From contig JACKBN010000007.1 of NCBI GenBank assembly GCA_020634565.1, positions 186,001 to 250,000 of the forward strand: a DNA stretch of 64,000 bases, written 5' to 3'. The position numbers and the translations under genes were made by a program. This DNA is from Ardenticatenaceae bacterium. GTDB lineage: Bacteria > Chloroflexota > Anaerolineae > Promineifilales > Promineifilaceae. The notes under the pieces are model-generated. The model did no database searches and was not told where the DNA came from. It worked only from the letters and a program-made list of their open reading frames with translations. Below, in pieces: positions 50,458 through 59,100 of this stretch. Positions within the stretch are counted from its first letter, which is position 1; each line of letters starts with the position of its first letter.

Positions 50458-51784
50458 TTACAATTGCTTCGTTTGTCACTTCACGTACCACGCCGTCGAT
50501 ACTGGCGTGGAGGGGGACACCCAATGCGCCCGCCGGGATTTTGCCGATCATGTCGCCCAAGCTTACCTTATCGCCTACCTTGACGACCGGTTGGGCCGGG
50601 GCACCAATGTGTTGGCTTAATTTCAGGGTGACACGGGTGAAGGTTTGGGAAACGGCCGTTAATGGAGCCGGCACATCATATTTCACCAGGCCCAACCGGC
50701 TGATCAGCCGCGTCATGGGCACCCGCCGGTAATCGCGGTACGGGCTGGCTTCTGTTTGCCGGTGATACGGATTCTTCATGCCCGCTTTCACCAGATCACG
50801 CTTGATGTTCAGCGCGATGTCACCGGGAGCCAGATGCACTGGACAGGCATAATTACAGGTACGGCATTCACAGCAGAGCATTGCCCCAGCCATCTGGGCA
50901 TCCGTCAACGGCACGCCAGAAGCAAGGAGCAAAATGAGCTTGTGCGGCTCAATCGCGTGCCCTTGCGCGTGGCGCGGACAGTAATCGGTGCAAAAGTAGC
51001 ATTGGTCGCAAGCAGCAATTGCATGATTGTCGATGACCACGCGCGGCGTGCGTCGCTTCACGCTCAGTTGATGATCGTACGGCAGCACCAGCAGCATCTT
51101 GGAGCGCTTGGTGATGGGCTGGCTAAAATCGGTCACCACAGCCCCCATCATCGCCCCGCCATCCAAAATTACCGGATCGGGCGTCAAAACGCCGCCTGCT
51201 AAATCCAACACTTCTTGAATGGTGATGCCTATCGGCACGCGCACCGACATCGGTTTGGCCACCGCCCCAATCACGGTGAGGTATTTGTGCGTGAACGGCT
51301 TGCCTTGGGCAGCGGCGCTAATGTTGTAAAGCGTTTCGATATTTTGCACGACGCAACCCACGTTAATCGGCAGGCCACCTTCCGGCACAATGCGTCCCAG
51401 AATGTCGTACACCATCACCTGTTCATCCCCCGCCGGGTAAAAGTTGCCCAGCTCAGAAACAGTAATGTTGTCACCTGGTTTGATGGCAGACTGAATGGAA
51501 GCGATCACTTCCTTGTATTTGCCCTTGATGCCAAAGATGCCCTGCTTCGCCCCCGTGGCCTGCATCCCCAGCCGCATCCCTTCCACGACTTCTGCCGCAT
51601 GGTGCAGCATCAGCTGCTTATCCACATGGGTCAGCGGTTCACACTCAGCGCCGTTGGCCAGTAAATATTCGGCCTGGGCCTGGAGCTTCACATGGGTGGG
51701 GAAACCCGCCCCGCCAGCGCCGGTAATACCTGCCCGTTTTACTGCCTCGACAATATCTGCTGTTTTTTCCACGATTCTCTCCAC
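50444..51784 (-). CDS. pduS: Cobalamin reductase PduS
   Basis: 446 residues, RnfC/NuoF-like. The N-terminus has GITGAGGAGFPTHVKL. Two ferredoxin-type motifs (CDQCYFCTDYCP and CCECRTCNYACP) lie near residues 260-315, and a C-terminal biotinyl-like fold (PVVKVGDKVSLGDMIGKIP) closes the protein. It reduces cob(III) to cob(II) or cob(I)alamin within the microcompartment and supplies the PduO adenosyltransferase. Sits directly behind pduP in the operon. Confidence 0.92.
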   Translation of the reverse strand: MERIVEKTADIVEAVKRAGITGAGGAGFPTHVKLQAQAEYLLANGAECEPLTHVDKQLMLHHAAEVVEGMRLGMQATGAKQGIFGIKGKYKEVIASIQSAIKPGDNITVSELGNFYPAGDEQVMVYDILGRIVPEGGLPINVGCVVQNIETLYNISAAAQGKPFTHKYLTVIGAVAKPMSVRVPIGITIQEVLDLAGGVLTPDPVILDGGAMMGAVVTDFSQPITKRSKMLLVLPYDHQLSVKRRTPRVVIDNHAIAACDQCYFCTDYCPRHAQGHAIEPHKLILLLASGVPLTDAQMAGAMLCCECRTCNYACPVHLAPGDIALNIKRDLVKAGMKNPYHRQTEASPYRDYRRVPMTRLISRLGLVKYDVPAPLTAVSQTFTRVTLKLSQHIGAPAQPVVKVGDKVSLGDMIGKIPAGALGVPLHASIDGVVREVTNEAIVIEAN

Positions 51785-51793
51785 TCTCGTTCT

Positions 51794-53206
51794 TTACACG
51801 GCCGAAAAAGCACCCACCAGCGCACAGCGCCGAATGCGGGTAAATGTGCGGGCCGTCGTCATGCCCTCGCCGGTACGTCCGGCAATGGTGAAACTGGTGT
51901 GGCCTTCACCGCCAAAACCTAACCCGGCGTAGGAAGGTGCATTTTTCACAAAAATGGTGGTGTTGATGGCACGGCCGTATTCGCTCATGTGGTAAATATT
52001 GGACGAGTGAATCACGGCCGAATGGCGCAAGCCAGCCTCTACTTCGACCGCCACGTTGATGCCTTCTTCAAAGTCGCGCACGCGCACCACGCCCAGCACC
52101 GGCATCATGAGTTCATGCCGCACGAACGGATGATCTTTGTCCACTTCCACGATAATCGTCCGCATCTCTTCATCCGCCTGAATGCCCAATTCCGCCAAAA
52201 TGACGCAGGCATTCTGGCCAATATATTTGCGATTGGGCCCAGAATGTTTTTCATTCAGCACCACTTCTTCTAGCCGAGGCAGCAAGCTGCGATCCAGCAC
52301 GTAGGCATTGCCCGCCTTGCGGAAACCAGCCATCAAAGCGTCGGCAATCCCGGCGGTGACCACCACTTCCTTCTCAGAGGTGCAGGGCATGTTGTTGTCG
52401 AAGGAGTGGCCCAGGATGATGTCGCGGGCAGCTTTTTCAGGATCGGCCGTATCGTCAACCAGAGCTGGCGGATTGCCAGCGGCAGCGCCAATAGCCCGTT
52501 TACCGCAAGAAAGGGCGGCATCGACGACACCGGGGCCTCCAGTGGTGCAAATCAACGGAATTAACGGATGATGCATGAGTTCTTGGGCCACTTCAATGGT
52601 CGCTTCCTGAGCAGCGGTCAGGAGATTGCGCGGGCCGCCAACGCTTTCGATTGCTTCATTGAGCAAATCCATCGTCGTCAGTGAGGCTTTTTGGCTGGCT
52701 GGATGTGGCGCAAAAACCACGGCGTTCCCAGCCGCCACCATGCTGATGGCGTTGTTGATGACGGTGGCCGTGGGGTTAGTCACCGGGGTGATGGCCAAAA
52801 TGACGCCAAAAGGCGCGCACTCTTCAAGAGTCAACCCATCGTCACCCACATAGGCGTCGTTGGGCAAAATTTCTACGCCAGGGGTCTTTTCAGCCACCAA
52901 CAGGTTCTTGAGTACCTTGTCGGAGACGCGGCCCATGCCGGTTTCGGTTACGGCCGTTTGCGCTAGCATCTGGGCATTTTCAATGGCCGTTTCACGCATC
53001 GCCTGAATGATGGCTTTGCGCTGCGTCAGGCTCACCCGACGGAAACATGCCTGGGCGGCATAAGCAGCCTTCACCGCCTCGTCCGGCGTGGCAAACACGC
53101 CACGGTAGTGAGCCGAACGCGGCATTTCGCCCGGACGGCCGTTTACCTGGGCCAAAACCTGTTGAACAATTGCTTCAATTTGTGAGTCTTGAATCTGTAC
53201 TGTCAT
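51794..53206 (-). CDS. pduP: CoA-acylating propionaldehyde dehydrogenase PduP
   Basis: 470 residues from the ATG at 53206, which has AGGAA upstream. The open frame continues to 53248, but that start is not supported. The N-terminal amphipathic helix (QDSQIEAIVQQVLAQVNG) is the shell-targeting peptide. The catalytic Cys is in HSFDNNMPCTSEKEVVV, and the NAD/CoA site is in TPVTNPTATVINNAISMVAAGNAV. It turns propionaldehyde into propionyl-CoA. The operon lacks a PduQ gene at this point, and pduS follows 9 bases on. Confidence 0.93.
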   Translation of the reverse strand: MTVQIQDSQIEAIVQQVLAQVNGRPGEMPRSAHYRGVFATPDEAVKAAYAAQACFRRVSLTQRKAIIQAMRETAIENAQMLAQTAVTETGMGRVSDKVLKNLLVAEKTPGVEILPNDAYVGDDGLTLEECAPFGVILAITPVTNPTATVINNAISMVAAGNAVVFAPHPASQKASLTTMDLLNEAIESVGGPRNLLTAAQEATIEVAQELMHHPLIPLICTTGGPGVVDAALSCGKRAIGAAAGNPPALVDDTADPEKAARDIILGHSFDNNMPCTSEKEVVVTAGIADALMAGFRKAGNAYVLDRSLLPRLEEVVLNEKHSGPNRKYIGQNACVILAELGIQADEEMRTIIVEVDKDHPFVRHELMMPVLGVVRVRDFEEGINVAVEVEAGLRHSAVIHSSNIYHMSEYGRAINTTIFVKNAPSYAGLGFGGEGHTSFTIAGRTGEGMTTARTFTRIRRCALVGAFSAV

Positions 53207-53226
53207 GACTTTTTCCTGAGAACCAT

Positions 53227-53280
53227 CCACAGATTTCACAGATGCCACAGATTTATTGCTTTAATCTGCGTAATCTGTGG
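53227..53280. repeat. Iterated-word inverted repeat between pduO and pduP
   Basis: CCACAGATT (53227-53235) and AATCTGTGG (53272-53280). The interior repeats the words CACAGATT and TAATCTG. Confidence 0.65.
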
Positions 53281-53290
53281 AAAAATATTT

Positions 53291-54292
53291 TTAAAAAGCG
53301 GCTACCATTGCTTCGGCTACAAGAATGTCTTGGGCAACGGAGCCGCCGCTCACGCCCACGGCCCCAACTACCTGACCCGCTTTTTGCAGCGGAATGCCGC
53401 CGCCAACCAGCGTAATCTTGGGCAGGTTCACATCAATGCCAAACAGCGATTGGCCGGGTTGGGCCGCTTGAGCCAAATCGGCCGTGGCCAGGCGCACCGT
53501 GGCGGCGGTGTATGCTTTGTGCGGCGCCAGCGTGATGCTGACGATGAGCGCGTTATCCATGCGCCGCGATTCAATAATGTCGCCATTCTGGTCAACCACG
53601 CTGAGAACCATAGGCACACCAATTTCCCGTGCCTTTTTAATGCCAGCTTCTACCATACGATTGCAGTCGTTCAGGGTAAGTTCCATTTCAGACGCTCCTT
53701 GACGGCCGTTTCCAGAAACGGCCGTTTGCAAATCAGCAGGCATGTTTTCGGCAATGGTTTGGATCAATGTGCGCTGCTCGTCAATTCGGGCCAACACATA
53801 AAGCAGGTCAGACAACCGGTTAACGTACTTAATCAGATGCGGGTTCACCGCTTCTTGCCGGTTCAATGACACCAGGCGCCGCTCGGCCCGACGGAAGATA
53901 GCCCGCGCCGCATCAATGGCGGCCGAAGCAGGCGATCCACCTGGCCGGACAAACTGCCCGGTCTGAATCCATTCCTCGTTGTAGCCGTCAATCAGGTGCT
54001 CTAACCGGGCAATTTGTTCTGGCTTCACCTGGGGAATGGCAAACTTGTTGGGCTTGTCGCCCGGCACAAAGGCCGCTTCCGACATGACGGGAATCAGTTC
54101 GCCTTGCAGTTCAATGATGTGGCGGCACAAATCATCGAACTGCGTGGTGGCGCGGGCCAGCCCTAGCATGGATGTCCCTTCGTCCATCGTGCCGTACACT
54201 TCTACGCGCAGATCGTCTTTGTCTACCCGGCTGCCGCCCAGAAGCGAAGTTTGCCCGGTGTCGCCACCGCGGGTGTAAACTTTACCGCTCAT
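53291..54292 (-). CDS. pduO: Cob(I)alamin adenosyltransferase PduO with GlcG-like domain
   Basis: 333 residues. N-terminal PduO-type adenosyltransferase (about 1-185: YTRGGDTGQTSLLGGSRVDKDDLRVEVYGTMDEGTSMLGLARA, PGGSPASAAIDAARAIFRRAERRLV). A short linker holds two ACGGCCGT octamers that form a hairpin in the DNA (53701-53729), then a GlcG/HbpS-like domain (about 200-333: LSVVDQNGDIIESRRMDNAL, GGGIPLQKAGQVVGAVGVSGGS). It makes adenosylcobalamin for the dehydratase. Overlaps pduN by 4 bases. Confidence 0.92.
   Translation of the reverse strand: MSGKVYTRGGDTGQTSLLGGSRVDKDDLRVEVYGTMDEGTSMLGLARATTQFDDLCRHIIELQGELIPVMSEAAFVPGDKPNKFAIPQVKPEQIARLEHLIDGYNEEWIQTGQFVRPGGSPASAAIDAARAIFRRAERRLVSLNRQEAVNPHLIKYVNRLSDLLYVLARIDEQRTLIQTIAENMPADLQTAVSGNGRQGASEMELTLNDCNRMVEAGIKKAREIGVPMVLSVVDQNGDIIESRRMDNALIVSITLAPHKAYTAATVRLATADLAQAAQPGQSLFGIDVNLPKITLVGGGIPLQKAGQVVGAVGVSGGSVAQDILVAEAMVAAF
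53701..53729. repeat. Second hairpin of paired ACGGCCGT octamers (in pduO linker)
   Basis: GACGGCCGTTTC-CA-GAAACGGCCGTTTGC. The last 18 bases (53712-53729, CCAGAAACGGCCGTTTGC) are identical to 48771-48788. Confidence 0.65.
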
Positions 54293-54567
54293 TCCACCAC
54301 ATCCACTGAATCAACAATGCCCACCACCGCCACGTCCAGCGGGGCCGCCCGGTGTGTCTCGCTGATGACGCGCGCTGCGCCACCCTGCACCCACAAAACG
54401 GTGTCCCCCCGGCCAGCGCCCAGCGTATCAACCGCGACCAGGCGGTTGCTGGTTGGAGCCTCGCTGCGTGGGTCAATTTCTTCGATGACCAGCAGCTTAA
54501 AGCCGGTCAGAGAATCTTCTTTTCGTGTGGCCACGACGGTGCCAATTACTTTTGCCAGGCGCATCAT
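54289..54567 (-). CDS. pduN: Pentameric vertex shell protein PduN (EutN/CcmL)
   Basis: 92 residues, normal length. MRLAKVIGTVVATRKEDSLTGFKLLVIEEI, GAGRGDTVLWVQGGAAR and DVAVVGIVDSVDV are typical of the EutN/CcmL family. Pentamers cap the vertices of the polyhedral shell. Overlaps pduO by 4 bases. The codon for Met2 could also start the protein. Confidence 0.94.
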   Translation of the reverse strand: MMRLAKVIGTVVATRKEDSLTGFKLLVIEEIDPRSEAPTSNRLVAVDTLGAGRGDTVLWVQGGAARVISETHRAAPLDVAVVGIVDSVDVVE

Positions 54568-54572
54568 TCACC

Positions 54573-55379
54573 TCAATTTTCAAATATCAGCGTCAGGTTA
54601 CGGGTGCGGGCGCTGTCCTGGGCCAGCGGGGTTAATCGCGCGCTGGTGGGCAGATGCAGTGTGGTGCCCGGCTGGTAGGTGGACAGGTCCGCGGCGGTGA
54701 GGATGGGCGCACGGCCGTTTCCCCCCACACGCAGCACTGGTTGAGGCGATACGGCCGTTACCACCGGCTTCGGTTCGTCACCCGTCTGAAGCTGCTGAAT
54801 CACAGTTGAAATAAACTTCTCTTCCGCTACCAAATGCACACCGTAATCGATCAGCGTGCTCAAATTACCGCTCAGGCGTTGGCGCAGTGCGGGTACGCCC
54901 TCGTTGTTATCGCTAAACACCAGACCGCCATTGCCGTACGGATCAGCCCCGTCACACACGGCCACCACTGGCTTGTTGGCCAGCAGCGCCCCTAGCACCA
55001 GCGTGGAAAAGAGCGAATCCATCAAACCCAGAGCCAGCCGTGCGGCCGTATTCATCGACAAGGTGGGCACCAGCACCAGATCCGTCTCGCGCACCAGGCC
55101 GGGCGTGTTCACCCACTCTTGCGGCCCGATGATTTCTGCCGCGCCCGCCTTGCGCACATTAGGTTCGCCAATCACGTGCATGGCCGAGGCAGTCATGAAG
55201 ACGGTTAGCTTGTGCCGGGCCTGGCTGAGCATTTTGATGGTGTCCATGCCCACCACGTAGCCAGTGCTGGCGCCGCTAAACAGCATCAGCACCCGCCGGG
55301 GCGGTACGGCGGCAATCATTTTTGCCTGTACCAGGGCCACCACTTTGGCCACGACTTCTTCAATCAGGGCTTGGTCCAC
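54573..55379 (-). CDS. Flavoprotein-family protein in the pdu operon
   Basis: 268 residues. N-terminal helix (QALIEEVVAKVVALVQAKM) has the pattern of a microcompartment targeting peptide. The body (about 27-190: VLMLFSGASTGYVVGMDTIKMLSQARHKLTVFMTASA, PTLSMNTAARLALGLMDSLFSTLVLGALLANKPVVAVCDGADP) resembles the flavoprotein fold of PPC decarboxylase-type proteins (PF02441). It stands where pduM is found in Salmonella. A role in electron transfer or cofactor handling within the shell is an inference. Confidence 0.7.
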   Translation of the reverse strand: MDQALIEEVVAKVVALVQAKMIAAVPPRRVLMLFSGASTGYVVGMDTIKMLSQARHKLTVFMTASAMHVIGEPNVRKAGAAEIIGPQEWVNTPGLVRETDLVLVPTLSMNTAARLALGLMDSLFSTLVLGALLANKPVVAVCDGADPYGNGGLVFSDNNEGVPALRQRLSGNLSTLIDYGVHLVAEEKFISTVIQQLQTGDEPKPVVTAVSPQPVLRVGGNGRAPILTAADLSTYQPGTTLHLPTSARLTPLAQDSARTRNLTLIFEN

Positions 55380-55391
55380 AAGGTTTGTCCT

Positions 55392-56141
55392 TTACTTTTG
55401 CGGCACAATGAGTGTGCCCGTCTGCCCGCTGCGGATGCCCACAGCGTTGCCTTCATCGGTGTCCAGATGAACTTCGGTCAGCCAGCCCGCCTTCACGCGC
55501 ACCAGAATGCCGTGCAGCGTAGTCGGGCGCGCGCCGTCGATGTCCAGATCAAGCAGATCGCCGTTTTTCACGCCCAGCCGCTTGGCCATGTCGTCGCTCA
55601 GGTGAATGTGCCGCCGGGCAATAAATGCCCCGCCGTTGCCATTGCCGGGCAGGGTCACCACGCCTTCCGGCCCCACCAGGGTGATGGGTTGGCAAGCGGG
55701 GTCTGAACCGTCGGTGGCGATGGGCAGCTTCATGCCAATCATCAGGGCATCAGTTTGGGAAAGTTCTACCTGGGAAAACGGCCGTGTTGGCCCCAGCACG
55801 CGCACTTTTTCGATGCAGCGCTTACGCCCCACCACCATCACCTGCTCGCGAGCGGCGTAATACCCTTTCTGGTACAGCTCGTTGTAAACCGTCAGGCTGT
55901 GCCCTTTGCCAAAGAGAATTTCCACATGCTCTGGGCACAAATGAACGTGCCGCACGGAAATGCCAATGGGGGTTTTGAGCTCTAAATGACCATTTACGGC
56001 CGTTGGCACCGGTTCATGATCGTCCACAACGGGTGCGGGCTGCAAGTCGGCCAGCCGCCGCAGTACTTCCTGCGAAATGCGGTCGATGGTGAACTGGCTG
56101 CTGTTCAGGTCTAGCGTGGCTTGTTCGGTCATCGTCGTCAC
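55392..56141 (-). CDS. pduL: Phosphate propanoyltransferase PduL
   Basis: 249 residues. An N-terminal targeting-type helix (FTIDRISQEVLRRLADLQ) and linker lead to the PduL fold. Zinc-ligand motifs are VRHVHL and RRHIHL, with VRVLGPTRPFSQVELSQTDAL between them. It converts propionyl-CoA to propionyl-phosphate, recycling CoA in the lumen. The propionate kinase PduW is not in the window. Confidence 0.94.
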   Translation of the reverse strand: MTTMTEQATLDLNSSQFTIDRISQEVLRRLADLQPAPVVDDHEPVPTAVNGHLELKTPIGISVRHVHLCPEHVEILFGKGHSLTVYNELYQKGYYAAREQVMVVGRKRCIEKVRVLGPTRPFSQVELSQTDALMIGMKLPIATDGSDPACQPITLVGPEGVVTLPGNGNGGAFIARRHIHLSDDMAKRLGVKNGDLLDLDIDGARPTTLHGILVRVKAGWLTEVHLDTDEGNAVGIRSGQTGTLIVPQK

Positions 56142-56156
56142 CGTTCTCCTTCCCTT

Positions 56157-56636
56157 TTACTCAGCGTCTGCCTGTTTGCGATGAACAAAGCAGTAAGCTG
56201 AACCAGGTTGGGCTGGCAGCTTGCACGGCTCGCCAGACTTGGTGGTGGCGGCGCACAGAGCCGGTTCTGCTTCTGTTGCGACGACGGGTTCTGCGGGGGG
56301 AACGGCCGTTGCGACCGGTTCCGCCACAGCAGGCGCTTCATCTGCCAAACCGCGTCCGCGATCCAGGTTGCGAATCAGCGCGTCAATCTCTTCATGCGGA
56401 CGGGCGATGATCTGTTGACCGTATACCTGGCCAATACGCGAGGCGGCGGCCACGCCAGCCGAAACGCCAGCCTTCACCGCCCCAACATCCCCCACGATTT
56501 TGATCGTGATCTTGCCGCTACCCTTGGTGTTTTCGTAGCCCAGCAGAATCACGTTGGCCGCTTTTACGGCCGCATCAGCCGCTTCAATGGCAGCGACCAG
56601 TCCGATGGTTTCAATGAGTCCCAATGCTTTTTTCAT
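56157..56636 (-). CDS. BMC-H shell protein with zinc-finger-like tail (PduK-like)
   Basis: 159 residues. Residues 1-90 are a canonical BMC domain (MKKALGLIETIGLVAAIEAADAAVKAANVILLGYE, VGDVGAVKAGVSAGVAAA, IIARPHEEIDALI). A Pro/Ala/Val linker (about 105-130) leads to ALCAATTKSGEPCKLPAQP then AYCFVHRK, with Cys-Cys-Cys-His spacing that could hold Zn or Fe. PduK of Salmonella also has a metal-binding C-terminal extension, but the tail here differs. Overlaps pduH by 4 bases. Confidence 0.85.
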   Translation of the reverse strand: MKKALGLIETIGLVAAIEAADAAVKAANVILLGYENTKGSGKITIKIVGDVGAVKAGVSAGVAAASRIGQVYGQQIIARPHEEIDALIRNLDRGRGLADEAPAVAEPVATAVPPAEPVVATEAEPALCAATTKSGEPCKLPAQPGSAYCFVHRKQADAE

Positions 56637-57154
56637 CGGATACCTCTCTCTTGTAATTTGCGAACGACCAGCGCAACCAGGTGGGCAATTTCTGCCGGGT
56701 CAGGTGCGAGGTCGGCTGTGGGTGGCTTTGGCGCAGCCAACGGGGCTGCTTCGATCGCCACAGATTTCTCTTCGTCTCCGTTAGCAAAAGGTGCGGGCTC
56801 GTCTTCAAAGCGGAACGGTTTGCGCACAATCATGCGGGCCGCGTTAGAGCCCATTAAGCGGCAAAAATAGTCAGGCTGATCAGAAAAGTTAAAGACCAAC
56901 ACCGGTTGTGCGGGCGGCATGTGCATTTCGTGCAGCACCACCTGCGCTTCACCCACGGCCACGCCGATGTTAAAGCGTGAGCTTTGCGCCGCGGCGTAGG
57001 CCAGGGCCACCAGATCAGCCCCTTCTTCCTCGACCAGTTGGCAGGGCACGCCTTCTTCTTCCGCCCCGATTTGCACCCAGCGGTACAGCGCCGCCTCGGT
57101 GCCGGCCCCTAAGCTGACGTGAATACACGGCCGTTCCTGCGCAAAAGGTGCCAT
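56633..57154 (-). CDS. pduH: Diol dehydratase reactivase small subunit PduH
   Basis: 173 residues from the ATG at 57154 (MAPFAQERP). A longer open frame to 57262 overlaps pduG and is rejected. The start is 1 base after the pduG stop. The body (AGTEAALYRWVQIGAEEEGVPCQLVEEEGADLVALAYAAAQSSRFNIGVAVG) fits PduH/DdrB, which with PduG swaps damaged cobalamin out of the dehydratase. A long acidic/Pro region follows (about 110-160), and the C-terminus ends in ALVVRKLQERGIR. Confidence 0.88.
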   Translation of the reverse strand: MAPFAQERPCIHVSLGAGTEAALYRWVQIGAEEEGVPCQLVEEEGADLVALAYAAAQSSRFNIGVAVGEAQVVLHEMHMPPAQPVLVFNFSDQPDYFCRLMGSNAARMIVRKPFRFEDEPAPFANGDEEKSVAIEAAPLAAPKPPTADLAPDPAEIAHLVALVVRKLQERGIR

Positions 57155-57155
57155 C

Positions 57156-59000
57156 CTAACCCGCCTTCTGCCGCTCCGCGTAGCTGAGAACCAGGCCAGT
57201 AGCCACGGCGTTAACCGTGCCCAGCTTGCCACGAATGTTGGCGGCACCGACCACGGTGCCAAACTCAGCCAGCTTGTTCATTAACATTTGCGCCAGCTCA
57301 AAGTCCTGCCCCGAACCGCCGACGATGGCCACAAACTCGATGTTGCGAATGTTGCCCAACGGGGCGACGGTTTGCAGGGCGCGCAGGCTGTTGCGCAAAA
57401 AGACCCGGCGCTTGGCCTCACGACGCACCTCACGAATGCGCTCCACGGTATGTTCCGTGGGGATGGGCACCAGGCCGCCTTCCGTCACCAGAGCCACGCG
57501 GCCGAACAGGCGCGGGTCCAGCGGATCTTTGAAAAAACGCACCGAATTGTCTTCGTTGCGGATGTGAAACAGGCTCTCCACCTTCGCCAGAGGATAACGC
57601 TTGATTTGTTCGGCCACGTCGATGTTGGTGCCCGTGGGCAAATCCAACTCGCGTTGGATGAGCAGGGTCACCATGTTGCCCGCCCCCGCCAGATGGATGC
57701 TTTCCACCTTTTTGCCCTTAACCATCAGGGCAGCATCGGTAGAACCAGCGCCCAAGTCGAGGATGGCCAGCGGGATATCAATGCCGGGTGTGGTCAGCGT
57801 GCCCAGGATGGCCATGTTGGCCTCCACGCCGCCAAGCTCCACGCGTATGCCAATTTCCTGGGCCAGCGCCAGCGCCAGCCGCTCCATCAGCAGTTGGTCC
57901 GTGTTTACCATGGCCGCCAAACCAACGGCGTTTTCCATGGAGAATTCCTGAGCCAACCCGCCAGACACTTTTTGCGGCACTAGGCAGTCAACCGCCAGAA
58001 TGTCGCGAATTTTGATTTCCTGGATGGGCTTTTCGGTGACGTCGCTCATGGTTTGGCGCACGCGCTCGACCATGCCGCCCACGTTGGTGCCCGCTTCACC
58101 GGCTACATTTTGCAGCCGACCCACCTGGCTCAACCCGTCCATGATGGCATCTGCGCCGCCGTCCATTTCCACAACGGCCGTACGCGTATCGCCAATCAGT
58201 TTCAGGGTGCCAGCCGGAATGCGACGGGTCTGCACATCTCCCGCAGGGGTGCGAATGACCACCGCCGAGCGCAGCCCAATCAGGGCTTTGGCGATGGGAA
58301 TCACCATCTGCGTCTCTTGCGGTGTCAGGTCAAACAGGGTCGCAATGCCATAGGGATTGCACAGCTGGCGAATCACCTGGCCGTGGTCACCCACTTCCAC
58401 GGCGGCCAGCATGTTCAGCGGCACCTGGTCAACCAGACCCACCTCATCCACAAACGGCAAAATTTTGGGCAGCCGGTTGGCAATCAAAACGCCATCGTCC
58501 GACTGCACAATGCCGCCCTGCACATCCACGCCCGCTTCCAGCGCCCGCTTAATCAGCGAGGCGGCAACTTCAAAGTCATACCCTTTGGGAATCACCACAA
58601 TGATCGATTCGCCGCGTTTAACGGAAACCAGGTTGTTGATGTGCGTGGTAATGCCCACACCAATGCCCATACCGCCAGGAGACCCAGGATTGTGGCCGAT
58701 CATCGTCGATTCGGTGATGATCGTCTCCGTGATCGTTTCCATGGCGATGTCACCGATCACCGGCGTAGCTTCGTTTAGCAGCGCCAGGTCGATGTCGCTC
58801 ACGTCGATGCCCGCATCTTCAGCAGCGTGGCGCAGGGCCAGCTTCATGCCGGGAATGTTACTCAGCGTTCCCTTGATGCCGGTGGTCGATACCCGGCTAG
58901 AGCCGAGGAAGCGAGGTGGCGTATGGCTGTTGGTGAATTCAGCAATGGCAACTTCTGTAGTTGAGTTTCCTACGTCGATGCCAGCGATAACAGTGCTCAT
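57156..59000 (-). CDS. pduG: Diol dehydratase reactivase large subunit PduG
   Basis: 614 residues, Hsp70-like ATPase. AGIDVGNSTTEVAIAEF begins the protein, and LDLGAGSTDAALMVKGKK and FVAIVGGSGQDFELAQ are further nucleotide-binding parts. PGSPGGMGIGVG and VDCLVPQKVSGGLAQEFSMENAVG are PduG/DdrA signatures. With PduH it releases inactive cobalamin in an ATP-dependent way. It is separated from pduE by a palindromic spacer. Confidence 0.95.
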   Translation of the reverse strand: MSTVIAGIDVGNSTTEVAIAEFTNSHTPPRFLGSSRVSTTGIKGTLSNIPGMKLALRHAAEDAGIDVSDIDLALLNEATPVIGDIAMETITETIITESTMIGHNPGSPGGMGIGVGITTHINNLVSVKRGESIIVVIPKGYDFEVAASLIKRALEAGVDVQGGIVQSDDGVLIANRLPKILPFVDEVGLVDQVPLNMLAAVEVGDHGQVIRQLCNPYGIATLFDLTPQETQMVIPIAKALIGLRSAVVIRTPAGDVQTRRIPAGTLKLIGDTRTAVVEMDGGADAIMDGLSQVGRLQNVAGEAGTNVGGMVERVRQTMSDVTEKPIQEIKIRDILAVDCLVPQKVSGGLAQEFSMENAVGLAAMVNTDQLLMERLALALAQEIGIRVELGGVEANMAILGTLTTPGIDIPLAILDLGAGSTDAALMVKGKKVESIHLAGAGNMVTLLIQRELDLPTGTNIDVAEQIKRYPLAKVESLFHIRNEDNSVRFFKDPLDPRLFGRVALVTEGGLVPIPTEHTVERIREVRREAKRRVFLRNSLRALQTVAPLGNIRNIEFVAIVGGSGQDFELAQMLMNKLAEFGTVVGAANIRGKLGTVNAVATGLVLSYAERQKAG

Positions 59001-59025
59001 AATGATTTAGGTGGCGAAACATCCT

Positions 59026-59088
59026 GTAGTCGAGCAGCCTGGTAATTGCCTGGTCTTAGACCTCTTGATTACCTGGCTGCCTGACTAC
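59026..59088. repeat. Iterated-word inverted repeat between pduE and pduG
   Basis: GTAGTC-GCAGCC-GGTAAT blocks (59026-59046) pair with ATTACC-GGCTGC-GACTAC blocks (59068-59088) with short mismatches between them. Confidence 0.7.
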
Positions 59089-59100
59089 CTGGGTGTTCGT

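Noticed and set aside
57155..57262. Longer PduH start
   Set aside because: It would overlap pduG by 100 bases. The ATG at 57154 fits the family length and stands right after the pduG stop.
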